A stretch of 64,000 nt of DNA from Pseudoalteromonas viridis (GTDB taxonomy: Bacteria > Pseudomonadota > Gammaproteobacteria > Enterobacterales > Alteromonadaceae), in the NCBI RefSeq assembly GCF_017742995.1, contig NZ_CP072426.1, forward strand, positions 930,001-994,000, in the 5' to 3' direction. Numbering within the stretch: position 1 is the stretch's first letter; every line of letters begins with the position of its first letter. The notes under the pieces are model-generated. The model saw only the letters and a program-made list of their open reading frames with translations, did no database searches and was not told the DNA's origin. The translations under genes were made by a program, and so were the position numbers. Of this stretch, positions 17,617 through 24,793 are shown in pieces.

Positions 17617-17651
17617 GCATGCCATATCCCATCTCTGAGGTTATGGCATGC
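17617..17651. repeat. 10-base perfect inverted repeat upstream of sigma-factor gene
   Basis: GCATGCCATA at 17617-17626 and its exact complement TATGGCATGC at 17642-17651, separated by 15 bases. It lies between the peptidase terminator and the sigma-factor gene. It could form a hairpin in the peptidase transcript or be a protein-binding dyad for the sigma operon. Confidence 0.6.
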
Positions 17652-17756
17652 CACTCCTCCTCTTTAATTCGCTGCACTTTTTTTGACAGGCTGTGACACA
17701 TTCAGGTCCTCGGCACCACTAATCTAATAACACCAACAACAAAAAGCAGGGACAAA

Positions 17757-18245
17757 GTGAATACGCAACCTTCATTCGAACAGATGCTCGCAGAGAACGA
17801 CGGGCGAATACGGTATATCGCTTCACGCTATGGCGGCCCCGGCGAGCGCGATGATATGTATCAGGAGATCCTGCTGCAATTGTGGCGCAGCTATGAAAGC
17901 TTTTCGGGGCATTCATCAATTGGCACCTGGGTGTATAAAGTGGCGCTCAACACCGCCAATTCATTTGTCAAAAGCAGGATAAAGCGCAACGACCTCCACC
18001 ACAACATATCAAATCAGGTTGCGCAGCAATCAGAAGCTGAGCACACAGGCTGCCAGGCCGATATTCTGACGCAGTTTATGGATCAGCTGGGCGATATTGA
18101 TGTGGGCGTGCTCATCATGTATCTGGACGGGCTCAAATCGGAGGATATTGCAGAGGTTCTGGGGATAAGCGATAACGCAGTGCGCTCGCGAATTAAACGC
18201 ATTAAGCGTGAGTTTGAGCAAAACTTTGTAGGAGATGAGTCATGA
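17757..18245 (+). CDS. ECF-type RNA polymerase sigma factor
   Basis: 162 residues with sigma region 2 (about 8-75: the RYIASRYGGPGERDDMYQEI core and GTWVYKVALNTANS) and region 4 (about 110-155, with HTH LKSEDIAEVLGISDNAVRSR). There is no region 1 or 3, so it is an extracytoplasmic-function sigma. The start is GTG at 17757 after CAGGGAC. Its TGA overlaps the ATG of the following membrane protein (ATGA), a coupling typical of sigma/anti-sigma pairs. The 5' region contains the 10-base inverted repeat at 17617; ECF factors usually autoregulate, but no self-promoter can be proven here. Confidence 0.93.
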   Translation: MNTQPSFEQMLAENDGRIRYIASRYGGPGERDDMYQEILLQLWRSYESFSGHSSIGTWVYKVALNTANSFVKSRIKRNDLHHNISNQVAQQSEAEHTGCQADILTQFMDQLGDIDVGVLIMYLDGLKSEDIAEVLGISDNAVRSRIKRIKREFEQNFVGDES

Positions 18246-18844
18246 AACTGGATGATCTAAAGCAAAATTTCGAGCAACAAATTCAGTCTAGCAGCTCAGA
18301 GGCAAAACTGACGTTGCAGGTCGACGAACTGAAAGCCAAAACCAAAAAATATCAGCGCGACATTAGAGTGCGCGATTTTATGGAGATCTCCATTTCATTG
18401 CTGCTTATTCCCGTCTGGCTGTATGGCCTGTCTATCAGTGTTAACTGGATGCAATCTTTGGGATGTGTGTTGGCAACGCTCACCAGCTTGTATATTCCGT
18501 ATAAACTGCTTAAAGCCCGCCGTCTGACCCCCTGCAAAGATGACAGTCTCCGAGTATATTTACATCAGGAGCAACAAAGGCTTGCTCAGCAAAAGCAGCT
18601 ACTGGAGAATATTGTATGGTGGTATATTGCGCCGGTTTTTGTCAGTGTCATGTTGATCACGCTGGGTGCCAATATGGATGACGAAGGGGTAATTCGACTC
18701 GAGAGCCATATGCAAGTGTATTACCTGCTGGTACTGCTTGGCATGGTGGGGATCTACTTTTGGAATAAACGCGCTGCCGAAAAAAGGTTTGGCCCTTTGC
18801 TTGCGCGCGTGGAGCAGCAGCTTAATGAGTTGAGCGACGAATAA
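18242..18844 (+). CDS. Membrane protein coupled to sigma factor (putative anti-sigma)
   Basis: 200 residues. A charged cytoplasmic N-terminus of about 45 residues with helical character is followed by two membrane helices (about 47-85), a central Gln-rich helical segment (YLHQEQQRLAQQKQLLEN), and two more membrane helices (about 125-175), ending in a charged tail. I do not recognise the family. The four-base overlap with the sigma gene and the cytosolic N-terminal helical region fit a membrane anti-sigma factor, though no zinc-binding ZAS motif (HxxxCxxC) is present, so this is inferred from context only. Confidence 0.7.
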   Translation: MKLDDLKQNFEQQIQSSSSEAKLTLQVDELKAKTKKYQRDIRVRDFMEISISLLLIPVWLYGLSISVNWMQSLGCVLATLTSLYIPYKLLKARRLTPCKDDSLRVYLHQEQQRLAQQKQLLENIVWWYIAPVFVSVMLITLGANMDDEGVIRLESHMQVYYLLVLLGMVGIYFWNKRAAEKRFGPLLARVEQQLNELSDE

Positions 18845-18856
18845 ACACATCACGTT

Positions 18857-18882
18857 GAGCCCCGGCAGGCTTACCGGGGCTC
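18857..18882. terminator. Bidirectional hairpin between convergent genes
   Basis: Nine-base perfect stem GAGCCCCGG/CCGGGGCTC with an eight-base loop, lying between the convergent sigma operon and aminotransferase gene. It is very stable and probably serves both transcripts, although neither side has a long T-tract. Confidence 0.7.
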
Positions 18883-18888
18883 AGCGCA

Positions 18889-19704
18889 CTAGATCGCCTG
18901 CGCAGGTTCTGCCTCATAGGCCCGCTGAAGAAGCGCAGATAAAGACTCAGATTCTCTTAGGCTGTGCCCCGAAATTTCTGCCACCGCCACACCCGGCGTC
19001 CAGGAGTTCATCACCACAGCGCCGCGCAGCGATGGCAAGCTCGCCAATGTCACAGGCTCGGTGCGCTGCTCAATATTGAGTAAGCGTAGTTGCCGCTGTA
19101 GCATACTCATCATGGTGCCTTGTAGTTTAGGCGCCTGCGGCCAAATCACCGCTTCACCATCCCAGAAGGCCAGATTCCAGATGGTCCCTTCACTCAGGCA
19201 ACCAACGTCATCTACAAATACCGCATCATCATAGCCCTGCTCTGCCGCCCTGTGGAGATAGTAAGTTTTGCTGATTTCGCCAACATGCTTAATGCCTGGC
19301 AATGGCCGACTATACTCGGTAGCCAGCAGCTTAAGCGGTCCGGTTGGTCCGTTTGCAGGTGCGCCAGTGCGCACCATTATTTCAGGCTGGCCATTCATAC
19401 TGGCAGTGGTGAACTCTCCGTGGGCAGAATACACAGTCACGGTCAAAGACGCGTCTTTGTCCGATGCTGCCGTGGCTGTGCGAACTGAAGCCAGAATATC
19501 CGCGTCAGGCCGCGCTTGCCCAAACAACGCCACCGACGCGGTACGCAACCTGTTCAGGTGCAAGTCCATGCCCTTTACCATGCCATCGCGTACCTGCATA
19601 GCGGTAAAATGTGCAAAACCCGTGAAGGCCAGGTGGCTCAACGGTGAACTCTGAAGCAGCGCGCCGTTAATCACAGTTTGTGGTGTAAAGGTGTGTTCAT
19701 TCAT
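18889..19704 (-). CDS. Aminotransferase class IV family protein
   Basis: 271 residues from ATG 19704 (ribosome site TGGGAG); the longer in-frame extension overlaps promoter elements and is rejected. It has the fold-type IV PLP enzyme signature: the candidate Schiff-base Lys in HVGEISKTYYLHR and the phosphate-binding segment CLSEGTIWNLAFW. Relatives include branched-chain and D-amino-acid aminotransferases and aminodeoxychorismate lyase; the substrate cannot be told from sequence. It diverges from a MerR regulator, and the shared 81-base spacer has a MerR-class promoter for this gene, so it is probably induced by that regulator. Confidence 0.88.
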   Translation of the reverse strand: MNEHTFTPQTVINGALLQSSPLSHLAFTGFAHFTAMQVRDGMVKGMDLHLNRLRTASVALFGQARPDADILASVRTATAASDKDASLTVTVYSAHGEFTTASMNGQPEIMVRTGAPANGPTGPLKLLATEYSRPLPGIKHVGEISKTYYLHRAAEQGYDDAVFVDDVGCLSEGTIWNLAFWDGEAVIWPQAPKLQGTMMSMLQRQLRLLNIEQRTEPVTLASLPSLRGAVVMNSWTPGVAVAEISGHSLRESESLSALLQRAYEAEPAQAI

Positions 19705-19720
19705 ACAATTAACTCCCAGT

Positions 19721-19749
19721 TTGAATGCATTAATGGAAGCCAGTACTAT
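19721..19749 (+). promoter_or_regulatory. Sigma-70 promoter of the merR-type gene
   Basis: TTGAAT (19721-19726) and TACTAT (19744-19749) separated by 17 bases, about 37 bases upstream of the regulator start codon. The -10 box overlaps the -10 box of the divergent promoter, so a regulator bound between could control both. Confidence 0.65.
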
Positions 19750-19776
19750 AAACCCTGACAGTACTGTTAGAGTCAA
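19745..19776 (-). promoter_or_regulatory. MerR-class promoter/operator with 20-base spacer
   Basis: On the minus strand, TTGACT (19771-19776) and TATAGT (19745-19750) are separated by 20 bases, the over-long spacing that MerR-family activators correct by twisting DNA. The spacer contains the perfect palindrome ACAGTACTGT (19758-19767) within a longer imperfect dyad of the form CCCTTGAC...GTCAGGG. It drives the aminotransferase gene. Confidence 0.75.
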
Positions 19777-19785
19777 GGGAGCAAA

Positions 19786-20139
19786 ATGAAAATTGGTGAA
19801 TTATCAAAACAAACGGGGATCAGCATTCGCATGCTGCGGTATTACGAAGAGCAAGGGCTGCTTCACCCCATGCGGACCCAGTCGGGCTATCGCAATTACA
19901 CACCAAACGATGTGCAAACGCTGGCGCGTATTCAGTTACTAAGCGCGGCGGGCATGACGCTCAATACTATTTTACAGTTTCTCCCCTGTATTCGTGGTGA
20001 CAGACCGATTTTTGAGCCCTGTGACGAGCTTCGAACCCTGTTGCATCGCGAAATAAAGGCGGTTGATGAACAAACGGCGCGGCTGGCCGAGAGTAAAGCG
20101 ATACTCAGTCAGTTTTTAGAAGAAATTGAGCGCGACTGA
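19786..20139 (+). CDS. MerR-family transcriptional regulator
   Basis: 117 residues. The N-terminal winged HTH is complete (IGELSKQTGISIRMLRYYEE, then QSGYRNYTPNDV) and is followed by a dimerising coiled coil (about 78-115). The effector region is very short; there are two cysteines (Cys68 and Cys78, approximate numbering) in FLPCIRGDRPIFEPCDE that could sense redox or metal, but this is inference. It starts at ATG 19786 after AAGGGAG and diverges from the aminotransferase gene. The spacing of the shared promoter implies that it activates the aminotransferase and probably represses itself. Confidence 0.92.
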   Translation: MKIGELSKQTGISIRMLRYYEEQGLLHPMRTQSGYRNYTPNDVQTLARIQLLSAAGMTLNTILQFLPCIRGDRPIFEPCDELRTLLHREIKAVDEQTARLAESKAILSQFLEEIERD

Positions 20140-20293
20140 ATGAGTAACGTCTGCGCCTGACACTCGCTTACCTCACCTTAAGCACGAAAAGCTAAGATAT
20201 TAGTATTAACCACCACATCCTCTGTTTAATTATTGAACAATAATGATAGCATAAAAGAAACCATTCATTAACCAAACTAAAAAGGACACTTTT

Positions 20294-20575
20294 ATGAAAC
20301 TAAAGTCAGCACTGCTACTCGGCGCTTTATGGATGATCCCGTTCAAATCGCTGGCAGCTATGGATCTGCCCCAATACAAACATCAGGCATTATATGGGGA
20401 TAAAAGTCGATGTGAGAGCATAAGACCGCCAGTCCGAATTGGGCCATACATTGACTATGCCCTGCATATTGGTGCCATTACCGAGCGCGCCGCAAACTGG
20501 GGCAGAGCCAACGGCTACTATCCTGTTACCGACATGTTCAGCAATGACATTATAGCTATCTGCCGGGTATTCTAA
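20294..20575 (+). CDS. Small exported protein of unknown function
   Basis: 93 residues with a clear signal peptide (MKLKSALLLGALWMIPFKSLAA) and a mature part of about 70 residues containing two cysteines (near residues 40 and 90), which may form a disulfide in the periplasm or outside the cell. It is Tyr/Pro/Ile-rich with no recognised domain. ATG 20294 follows AAAAGGAC. It stands alone, flanked by a 150-base upstream region and a strong hairpin downstream, so it is probably a monocistronic, separately regulated gene. I cannot suggest a function. Confidence 0.75.
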   Translation: MKLKSALLLGALWMIPFKSLAAMDLPQYKHQALYGDKSRCESIRPPVRIGPYIDYALHIGAITERAANWGRANGYYPVTDMFSNDIIAICRVF

Positions 20576-20579
20576 GTTT

Positions 20580-20609
20580 AAGGAGCCTCTGGGATCTCAG
20601 AGGCTCCTT
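20580..20609. terminator. Strong bidirectional hairpin
   Basis: Twelve-base perfect stem AAGGAGCCTCTG/CAGAGGCTCCTT with a six-base loop, just after the stop of the small exported protein and 24 bases before the end of the convergent hydrolase gene. It ends in TTC without a long T-tract. Confidence 0.75.
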
Positions 20610-20632
20610 CGTGCTCGGGCTACCGCTCAGGT

Positions 20633-21391
20633 TCACGCGCTCTTTATTGCATCGCACGGTTTTCCGGCAAAATGCAGGTTCATCAGTTGCGCGATCTTAT
20701 CTTTTAACCAGCCCGGACCAAAATCGGCGATATCATTATGCCGCGCTTTGGGAATGGTCACCACACAGCTACCAAACTCGGCTTGCTCTGCCTCGCTGGG
20801 TAACACGCCTGGGTCTGCCGCAAAATCGCTGGCGCGTATCGACAGTACTTTAATCTCTTTGGTTTTTGGTAATGGCACACGGCGGTGGTCTAAGGTAATG
20901 ATCTGTTTCACATAAGGCTTGCCTTCATTGCCCAGCCAGGCAGAAATATCACCGCCATTAGAATGGCCAACCAGAGTTAAATGATTAAAATCGTACCCGG
21001 TCATAGTGCTTTGTAATTCACCGTGTAAAAACGCCAGTGTTTTTGCACCACGCTGCCAGTTTTCGCTGCGCGTTTCAAACAAATTGCCAGAGACAGAAAG
21101 CGGCGGATCGCCCGGCAACTCATGCCCGATTGCAACCACCAGATACCCATGCTTGTTCAGCACTTTGGCTAAGAAGGTGTAATCGGTATGCGACATACCG
21201 TAGCCCGCGCCGAGAAACGCCACCGGACAAGGGGCTTTTTCACTGCATTTTGTGTGAGATTGCGGGTAGGTGATCTCAACCGGAATAGCCCTGTCACGGG
21301 CTTTATCGTAAACACTGACAGGTTGAACGTCGGCCGAAGCGGTACTCAGCCAGCAGGCAGTTGCCAGACCAAATCCTTTTAAAAACTTCAT
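20633..21391 (-). CDS. Exported alpha/beta hydrolase
   Basis: 252 residues with an N-terminal signal peptide (MKFLKGFGLATACWLSTASA). The alpha/beta-hydrolase fold shows the oxyanion strand VAFLGAGYGMSHTDY, the nucleophile elbow LVGHSNGGDIS (catalytic Ser in GHSNG), a late Asp candidate in DFAADPG and a catalytic His in KARHNDIADF. It resembles chlorophyllase/PET-hydrolase-like exported hydrolases and platelet-activating-factor acetylhydrolase relatives, but the substrate is unknown. It lies downstream of nothing on its strand; the S9 peptidase gene upstream ends at its own terminator (21421-21437). Confidence 0.85.
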   Translation of the reverse strand: MKFLKGFGLATACWLSTASADVQPVSVYDKARDRAIPVEITYPQSHTKCSEKAPCPVAFLGAGYGMSHTDYTFLAKVLNKHGYLVVAIGHELPGDPPLSVSGNLFETRSENWQRGAKTLAFLHGELQSTMTGYDFNHLTLVGHSNGGDISAWLGNEGKPYVKQIITLDHRRVPLPKTKEIKVLSIRASDFAADPGVLPSEAEQAEFGSCVVTIPKARHNDIADFGPGWLKDKIAQLMNLHFAGKPCDAIKSA

Positions 21392-21420
21392 TAAAACTCC
21401 TGAACTACATCGTTAAAAAA

Positions 21421-21437
21421 AGCCGCATTGCGCGGCT
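21421..21437 (-). terminator. Rho-independent terminator of S9 peptidase gene
   Basis: Stem AGCCGC/GCGGCT with a five-base loop, followed on the minus strand by a run of T (the AAAAAA at 21415-21420). It lies seven bases after the stop codon of the peptidase gene that ends at 21444. Confidence 0.85.
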
Positions 21438-21443
21438 TTTCCG

Positions 21444-23477
21444 TTATTTTTTATATTTTTCGAACCACGCGAGCGTGTGTTCTATTTTACTGATCATCCG
21501 CGAAGGACGCCCGGCAATGCCATGTGGTGCACCCGGAATTTTTACCAGCACAGAATCAATTTTACGGTGTTTTAATGCCTGATAAAACTGCTCTGTTTCA
21601 GCCATGGGGGTACGCAAGTCTTCCTCGCCCGTCATCAGCATTGTCGGTGTAGTGACATTACCAACCAAAGACAGCGGCGAGCGCTCCCAGTAATGGTCAA
21701 CATGTTCCCACGGCATACCCGGGAACTGAGTGGGGATCTGCACCAGGCCACTGTCGGCCGTCAGTACTTTGCTCAACCAGTTGATCACCGGCTTAACCAC
21801 TACTGCGGCGTTAAAGCGGTCGGTCAGGCCAATGGCATAGGCCGTCGCGATACCGCCCGCAGAGCCACCCGCGATAAACAGGTTATCCTGATCAATAAAG
21901 CCCTTGGCAATCATGGCGTCTACACCCGAGTTGTGGTCGGCAAAGTCTTCTTTTGAGCTGTACTTGTATTTCAGCAACATGGCAAAGCGCTCACCGTATG
22001 AGCTACTACCGCGGTGATTATCGTAAAACACCACGTAACCCTGCGCTGCATAGCGCTGTAATTCTGCCGAGAAGTGTGGGCCATAAGCCAGGTGTGGGCC
22101 ACCATGGATCTCCATCAGCAGCGGGTACTTCTTGCTCGGATCAAAGTCCGGCGGCGTAATGTACCAGCCCTGGATTGGCTCACCATCGAACGATGACTTG
22201 TAAGTGATCTCGTGTACTTTACCCAGTGTTTTGTGCGCCAGTAAATCCTCGTTCAGCGCAGTCAGTGGCTTCACTTTGCCTTTACTGGTTGTCACTGCCA
22301 CATCCGCAGGGCGCGAGCTTGAGCCTTTGGTAAAGGCAATTTCACCATCAAAGTTGGCGCTGAACTGACCACTCAGATAGGGACGGCCCAGCGTGGTGCC
22401 CGATAGCGTATCGGTGAGATCTTTGATTTTACCTTTGGTGGTAATGGTGGCTAGCTTGCGCATACCGTGGTCGTCATAGGCTATGGCAAGCTTAGCGCTG
22501 CCTATCCAGCTTGGGTTTTGAATTGAACGGTCAAAGTCTTTCGCAATCATGCGAGATTCTTTGCTTTGCCAGTTCATAATGTTCAGTTTGTGATTGCGAT
22601 ACGGGTTCAGCTCGCCCGATGAACTCAAAAACGCCAACTGCTTGCCATTTTCAGAAAAACTCGGAGAGTGCTCGCGACCCGGAGCATTGGTCAACTGTGT
22701 GATCTTACCGTTAAAGTCTACTTCAAACAGGTCGCCTTCTAAGCGTTTATATTCCCAGTCAGCAATGCGGTTAGCCGAGAACACTATGCCCTTGGAGTCA
22801 CTGCGCCATGCCAGTTTGCCACTGTGGTGATAATTGCCTGAAGTCAGCTGTCGAGGCGTGCCGCCTTCGCTTGGCAACACAAAAATCTGCCGATACCCTG
22901 GCTTGACCAGACCTCGCCCGTCCGCCTGATAGTAAGCTTTATCAATCACAATGGCAGACTCTGACCACTGCGCGCCTTTAGGCTTGGCGGGCATTTTGGC
23001 AATGACTGCCGGCTTTTCTTCTACTTTCTGGCTAAATGCCAGCCATTTACCATCTGGCGACCAGGTCAGGTCACTTATCCCAGACTGTAACTGGGTCAGC
23101 AAAGCTGTGCGATTTTGCGCGATATAATGCACGTGCACCTGAGTGCTGCCAGACACATCGCTCAGAAAAGCAATTTTACTGCCATCGGGCGACCAGCGCG
23201 GCTGATAGTAGCGGTTTTCGTCTGAGAACAACGGAGACTGGACGCCAGTTTTAGCATCCACCAGCCACAGGTTTTGTCTTTTGGCGTCTTTCATTACATC
23301 GTTGCTGTTACGCACGTAAACCACGTGCTCACCATTGGGCGAAATCTGTGGGTCGCTTGCATACTCCAGCTCAAAAATATCTTCAGCCTGAAGCCCGGCA
23401 CTTGCCTGCGCCAATACGGGTAGTGTTGCAAACGCCAGCAAGGAGCATTGCAAAGTACGTTTGAGTCCAAAAGGCAT
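21444..23477 (-). CDS. S9 family prolyl oligopeptidase-type peptidase, exported
   Basis: 677 residues. Signal peptide (LLAFATLPVLAQASA), an N-terminal beta-propeller built of PD40/WD40-like blades (repeated SPDGKWLAF, SPDGSKIAF and SENGKQLAF motifs), then a catalytic alpha/beta hydrolase domain from about residue 440. The catalytic Ser is in the AGGSAGGIATAYA elbow, Asp in GEEDLRTP and His in GAPHGIAGRPS. This layout is that of exported dipeptidyl- or acylaminoacyl-peptidase-like S9 enzymes and differs from the OpB-like lipoprotein at 15421. It probably releases peptides from extracellular protein for nutrition. Ribosome site TAGGAGG. Confidence 0.93.
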   Translation of the reverse strand: MPFGLKRTLQCSLLAFATLPVLAQASAGLQAEDIFELEYASDPQISPNGEHVVYVRNSNDVMKDAKRQNLWLVDAKTGVQSPLFSDENRYYQPRWSPDGSKIAFLSDVSGSTQVHVHYIAQNRTALLTQLQSGISDLTWSPDGKWLAFSQKVEEKPAVIAKMPAKPKGAQWSESAIVIDKAYYQADGRGLVKPGYRQIFVLPSEGGTPRQLTSGNYHHSGKLAWRSDSKGIVFSANRIADWEYKRLEGDLFEVDFNGKITQLTNAPGREHSPSFSENGKQLAFLSSSGELNPYRNHKLNIMNWQSKESRMIAKDFDRSIQNPSWIGSAKLAIAYDDHGMRKLATITTKGKIKDLTDTLSGTTLGRPYLSGQFSANFDGEIAFTKGSSSRPADVAVTTSKGKVKPLTALNEDLLAHKTLGKVHEITYKSSFDGEPIQGWYITPPDFDPSKKYPLLMEIHGGPHLAYGPHFSAELQRYAAQGYVVFYDNHRGSSSYGERFAMLLKYKYSSKEDFADHNSGVDAMIAKGFIDQDNLFIAGGSAGGIATAYAIGLTDRFNAAVVVKPVINWLSKVLTADSGLVQIPTQFPGMPWEHVDHYWERSPLSLVGNVTTPTMLMTGEEDLRTPMAETEQFYQALKHRKIDSVLVKIPGAPHGIAGRPSRMISKIEHTLAWFEKYKK

Positions 23478-23619
23478 GGACAGCCTCCTATTGTTGTCTT
23501 TTTAATAAGAGCCACATAGTTATGCAGTGCGCCACAGATGTCACTTGATACGCGATAAAAGCAGATAAAAACCCGATGTGTTATAAGGTCACACTGTCAA
23601 CGGGCTTTCTGACAATCAA

Positions 23620-24018
23620 TTAAAGCCATTCCAGCTGTTTATAGGGCTGAACTTTAAGCGCGTCCAAACGGCTGGTCAGGTTGCCCGCACGCAGTTCCAG
23701 TTTGTGGCCATCCGGGTCCAGAATATATAAAGAGTGACCTTCACTGGTATTTTGCTTCCACTGTTTTGTGCCGCCAGCCAGCACCTTCTGGCAGTAGCCG
23801 GAAAAGTCCGCATCAGATACCGTAAAAGCAATGTGCGTATAGTCCGTTTTGGGGCACGGTGTATCGCTCGACAGACAAAACCACAACTCACCGACTGATA
23901 AGTACGCACCCGTTGCCCATTTGACGTGACCGGTAAAGCCCAACACATCCATATAAAAGTGAATTGATTGCTGTAAATCACTGACTGCAATCGTGATATG
24001 GTTCAATCCTGTGATCAT
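23620..24018 (-). CDS. FosA-like VOC-family glutathione transferase
   Basis: 132 residues from ATG 24018 (ribosome site GGAGGGAG). The sequence follows the FosA fosfomycin-glutathione transferase pattern throughout: NHITIAVSDLQQSIHFY, GAYLSVGELWFCLS, DYTHIAFTVSDADF, WKQNTSEGHSLYILDPDGHK. The three metal ligands expected from FosA (His in GLNHIT, His in DYTHIA, Glu in HKLELR) are all present. It would add glutathione to fosfomycin, although chromosomal FosA-like proteins in marine bacteria may act on another electrophile. It follows a GNAT acetyltransferase gene by 14 bases in the same operon. Confidence 0.88.
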   Translation of the reverse strand: MITGLNHITIAVSDLQQSIHFYMDVLGFTGHVKWATGAYLSVGELWFCLSSDTPCPKTDYTHIAFTVSDADFSGYCQKVLAGGTKQWKQNTSEGHSLYILDPDGHKLELRAGNLTSRLDALKVQPYKQLEWL

Positions 24019-24032
24019 GCTCCCTCCAATCG

Positions 24033-24512
24033 TTACGAATGTGCTAAACGCTTGCACATCACAACCACATCCACGCCGCGATAATTCACCCGCTCCTGAG
24101 CCTGCCAGCCTAAACGTGTGTACAACCCCCCATCTTGCTGCTCGGTTTGCAAATGCAATTCCCGAACGCCAAAAGAGATAGCCAGCTGCTCGACTTTTTG
24201 TACCAGTGCCGATGCAACTTTGTTTCCTCTCGCATGGGTTGCAACATAAACCCCACCCAGCCAGTAGGTTTTATCCGGGTAGATGGTCATTTCATGAAAA
24301 CGCAGCTGAGCCGCGCCAATGGGCGCATTATCTTGCATCAACAGTACAATTAAAGGGATAGCGTCCGTTTGCAGATACTCTGTGAGCTTGTCTTCAAACG
24401 AAGACAAAGAGGCTTCGGGCACGATAGCGCCCCACTGTTCAAAATACCATTTTGCGACCAGCGGCTTAAGCTCGGGTCGCTCGGCGAGAAAACAAAATTC
24501 CAATAGTGTCAT
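24033..24512 (-). CDS. GNAT family N-acetyltransferase
   Basis: 159 residues. The GNAT core is visible as YWLGGVYVATHARGNKVASAL (beta4, then the acetyl-CoA-binding R-x-x-x-x-A loop) followed by LYTRLGWQAQERV. The N-terminal region is helical and rich in Glu. It starts at ATG 24512 after AAGGA and is the first gene of a two-gene operon with the FosA-like protein. Acetyltransferase plus VOC transferase could make a small detoxification operon, but the substrates are not evident. Confidence 0.87.
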   Translation of the reverse strand: MTLLEFCFLAERPELKPLVAKWYFEQWGAIVPEASLSSFEDKLTEYLQTDAIPLIVLLMQDNAPIGAAQLRFHEMTIYPDKTYWLGGVYVATHARGNKVASALVQKVEQLAISFGVRELHLQTEQQDGGLYTRLGWQAQERVNYRGVDVVVMCKRLAHS

Positions 24513-24689
24513 TCCTTGTCTGATTGATAGGCATCTAACATCAAAATCTTAATGTCGCAATATTGGTACATGTATGCAAGTAAAAGACGGATCTGTCAGT
24601 ACACATACTCGGGCGCAGGTCCGACTAAATTAGTTTGTTTCTAAAAACTCACTTTTGAACTGCATAAATCAATTACTTATGGAATATTT

Positions 24690-24698
24690 TGGTATAAC
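24690..24698 (+). promoter_or_regulatory. Probable extended -10 promoter
   Basis: TGGTATAAC gives an extended -10 (TG-N-TATAAC) about 95 bases upstream of the fibronectin-type gene. No good -35 hexamer is present at the right spacing. The leader then holds a hairpin (GCTGGC/GCCAGC at 24738-24755) before the ribosome site. Confidence 0.4.
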
Positions 24699-24793
24699 AT
24701 CAACTCGCCTTCCTATTAAAGGTACTTTTATCTCATTGCTGGCGCTATTGCCAGCCCTCCAATACTTAGGACAAATAAAGAAGGAACATGATT

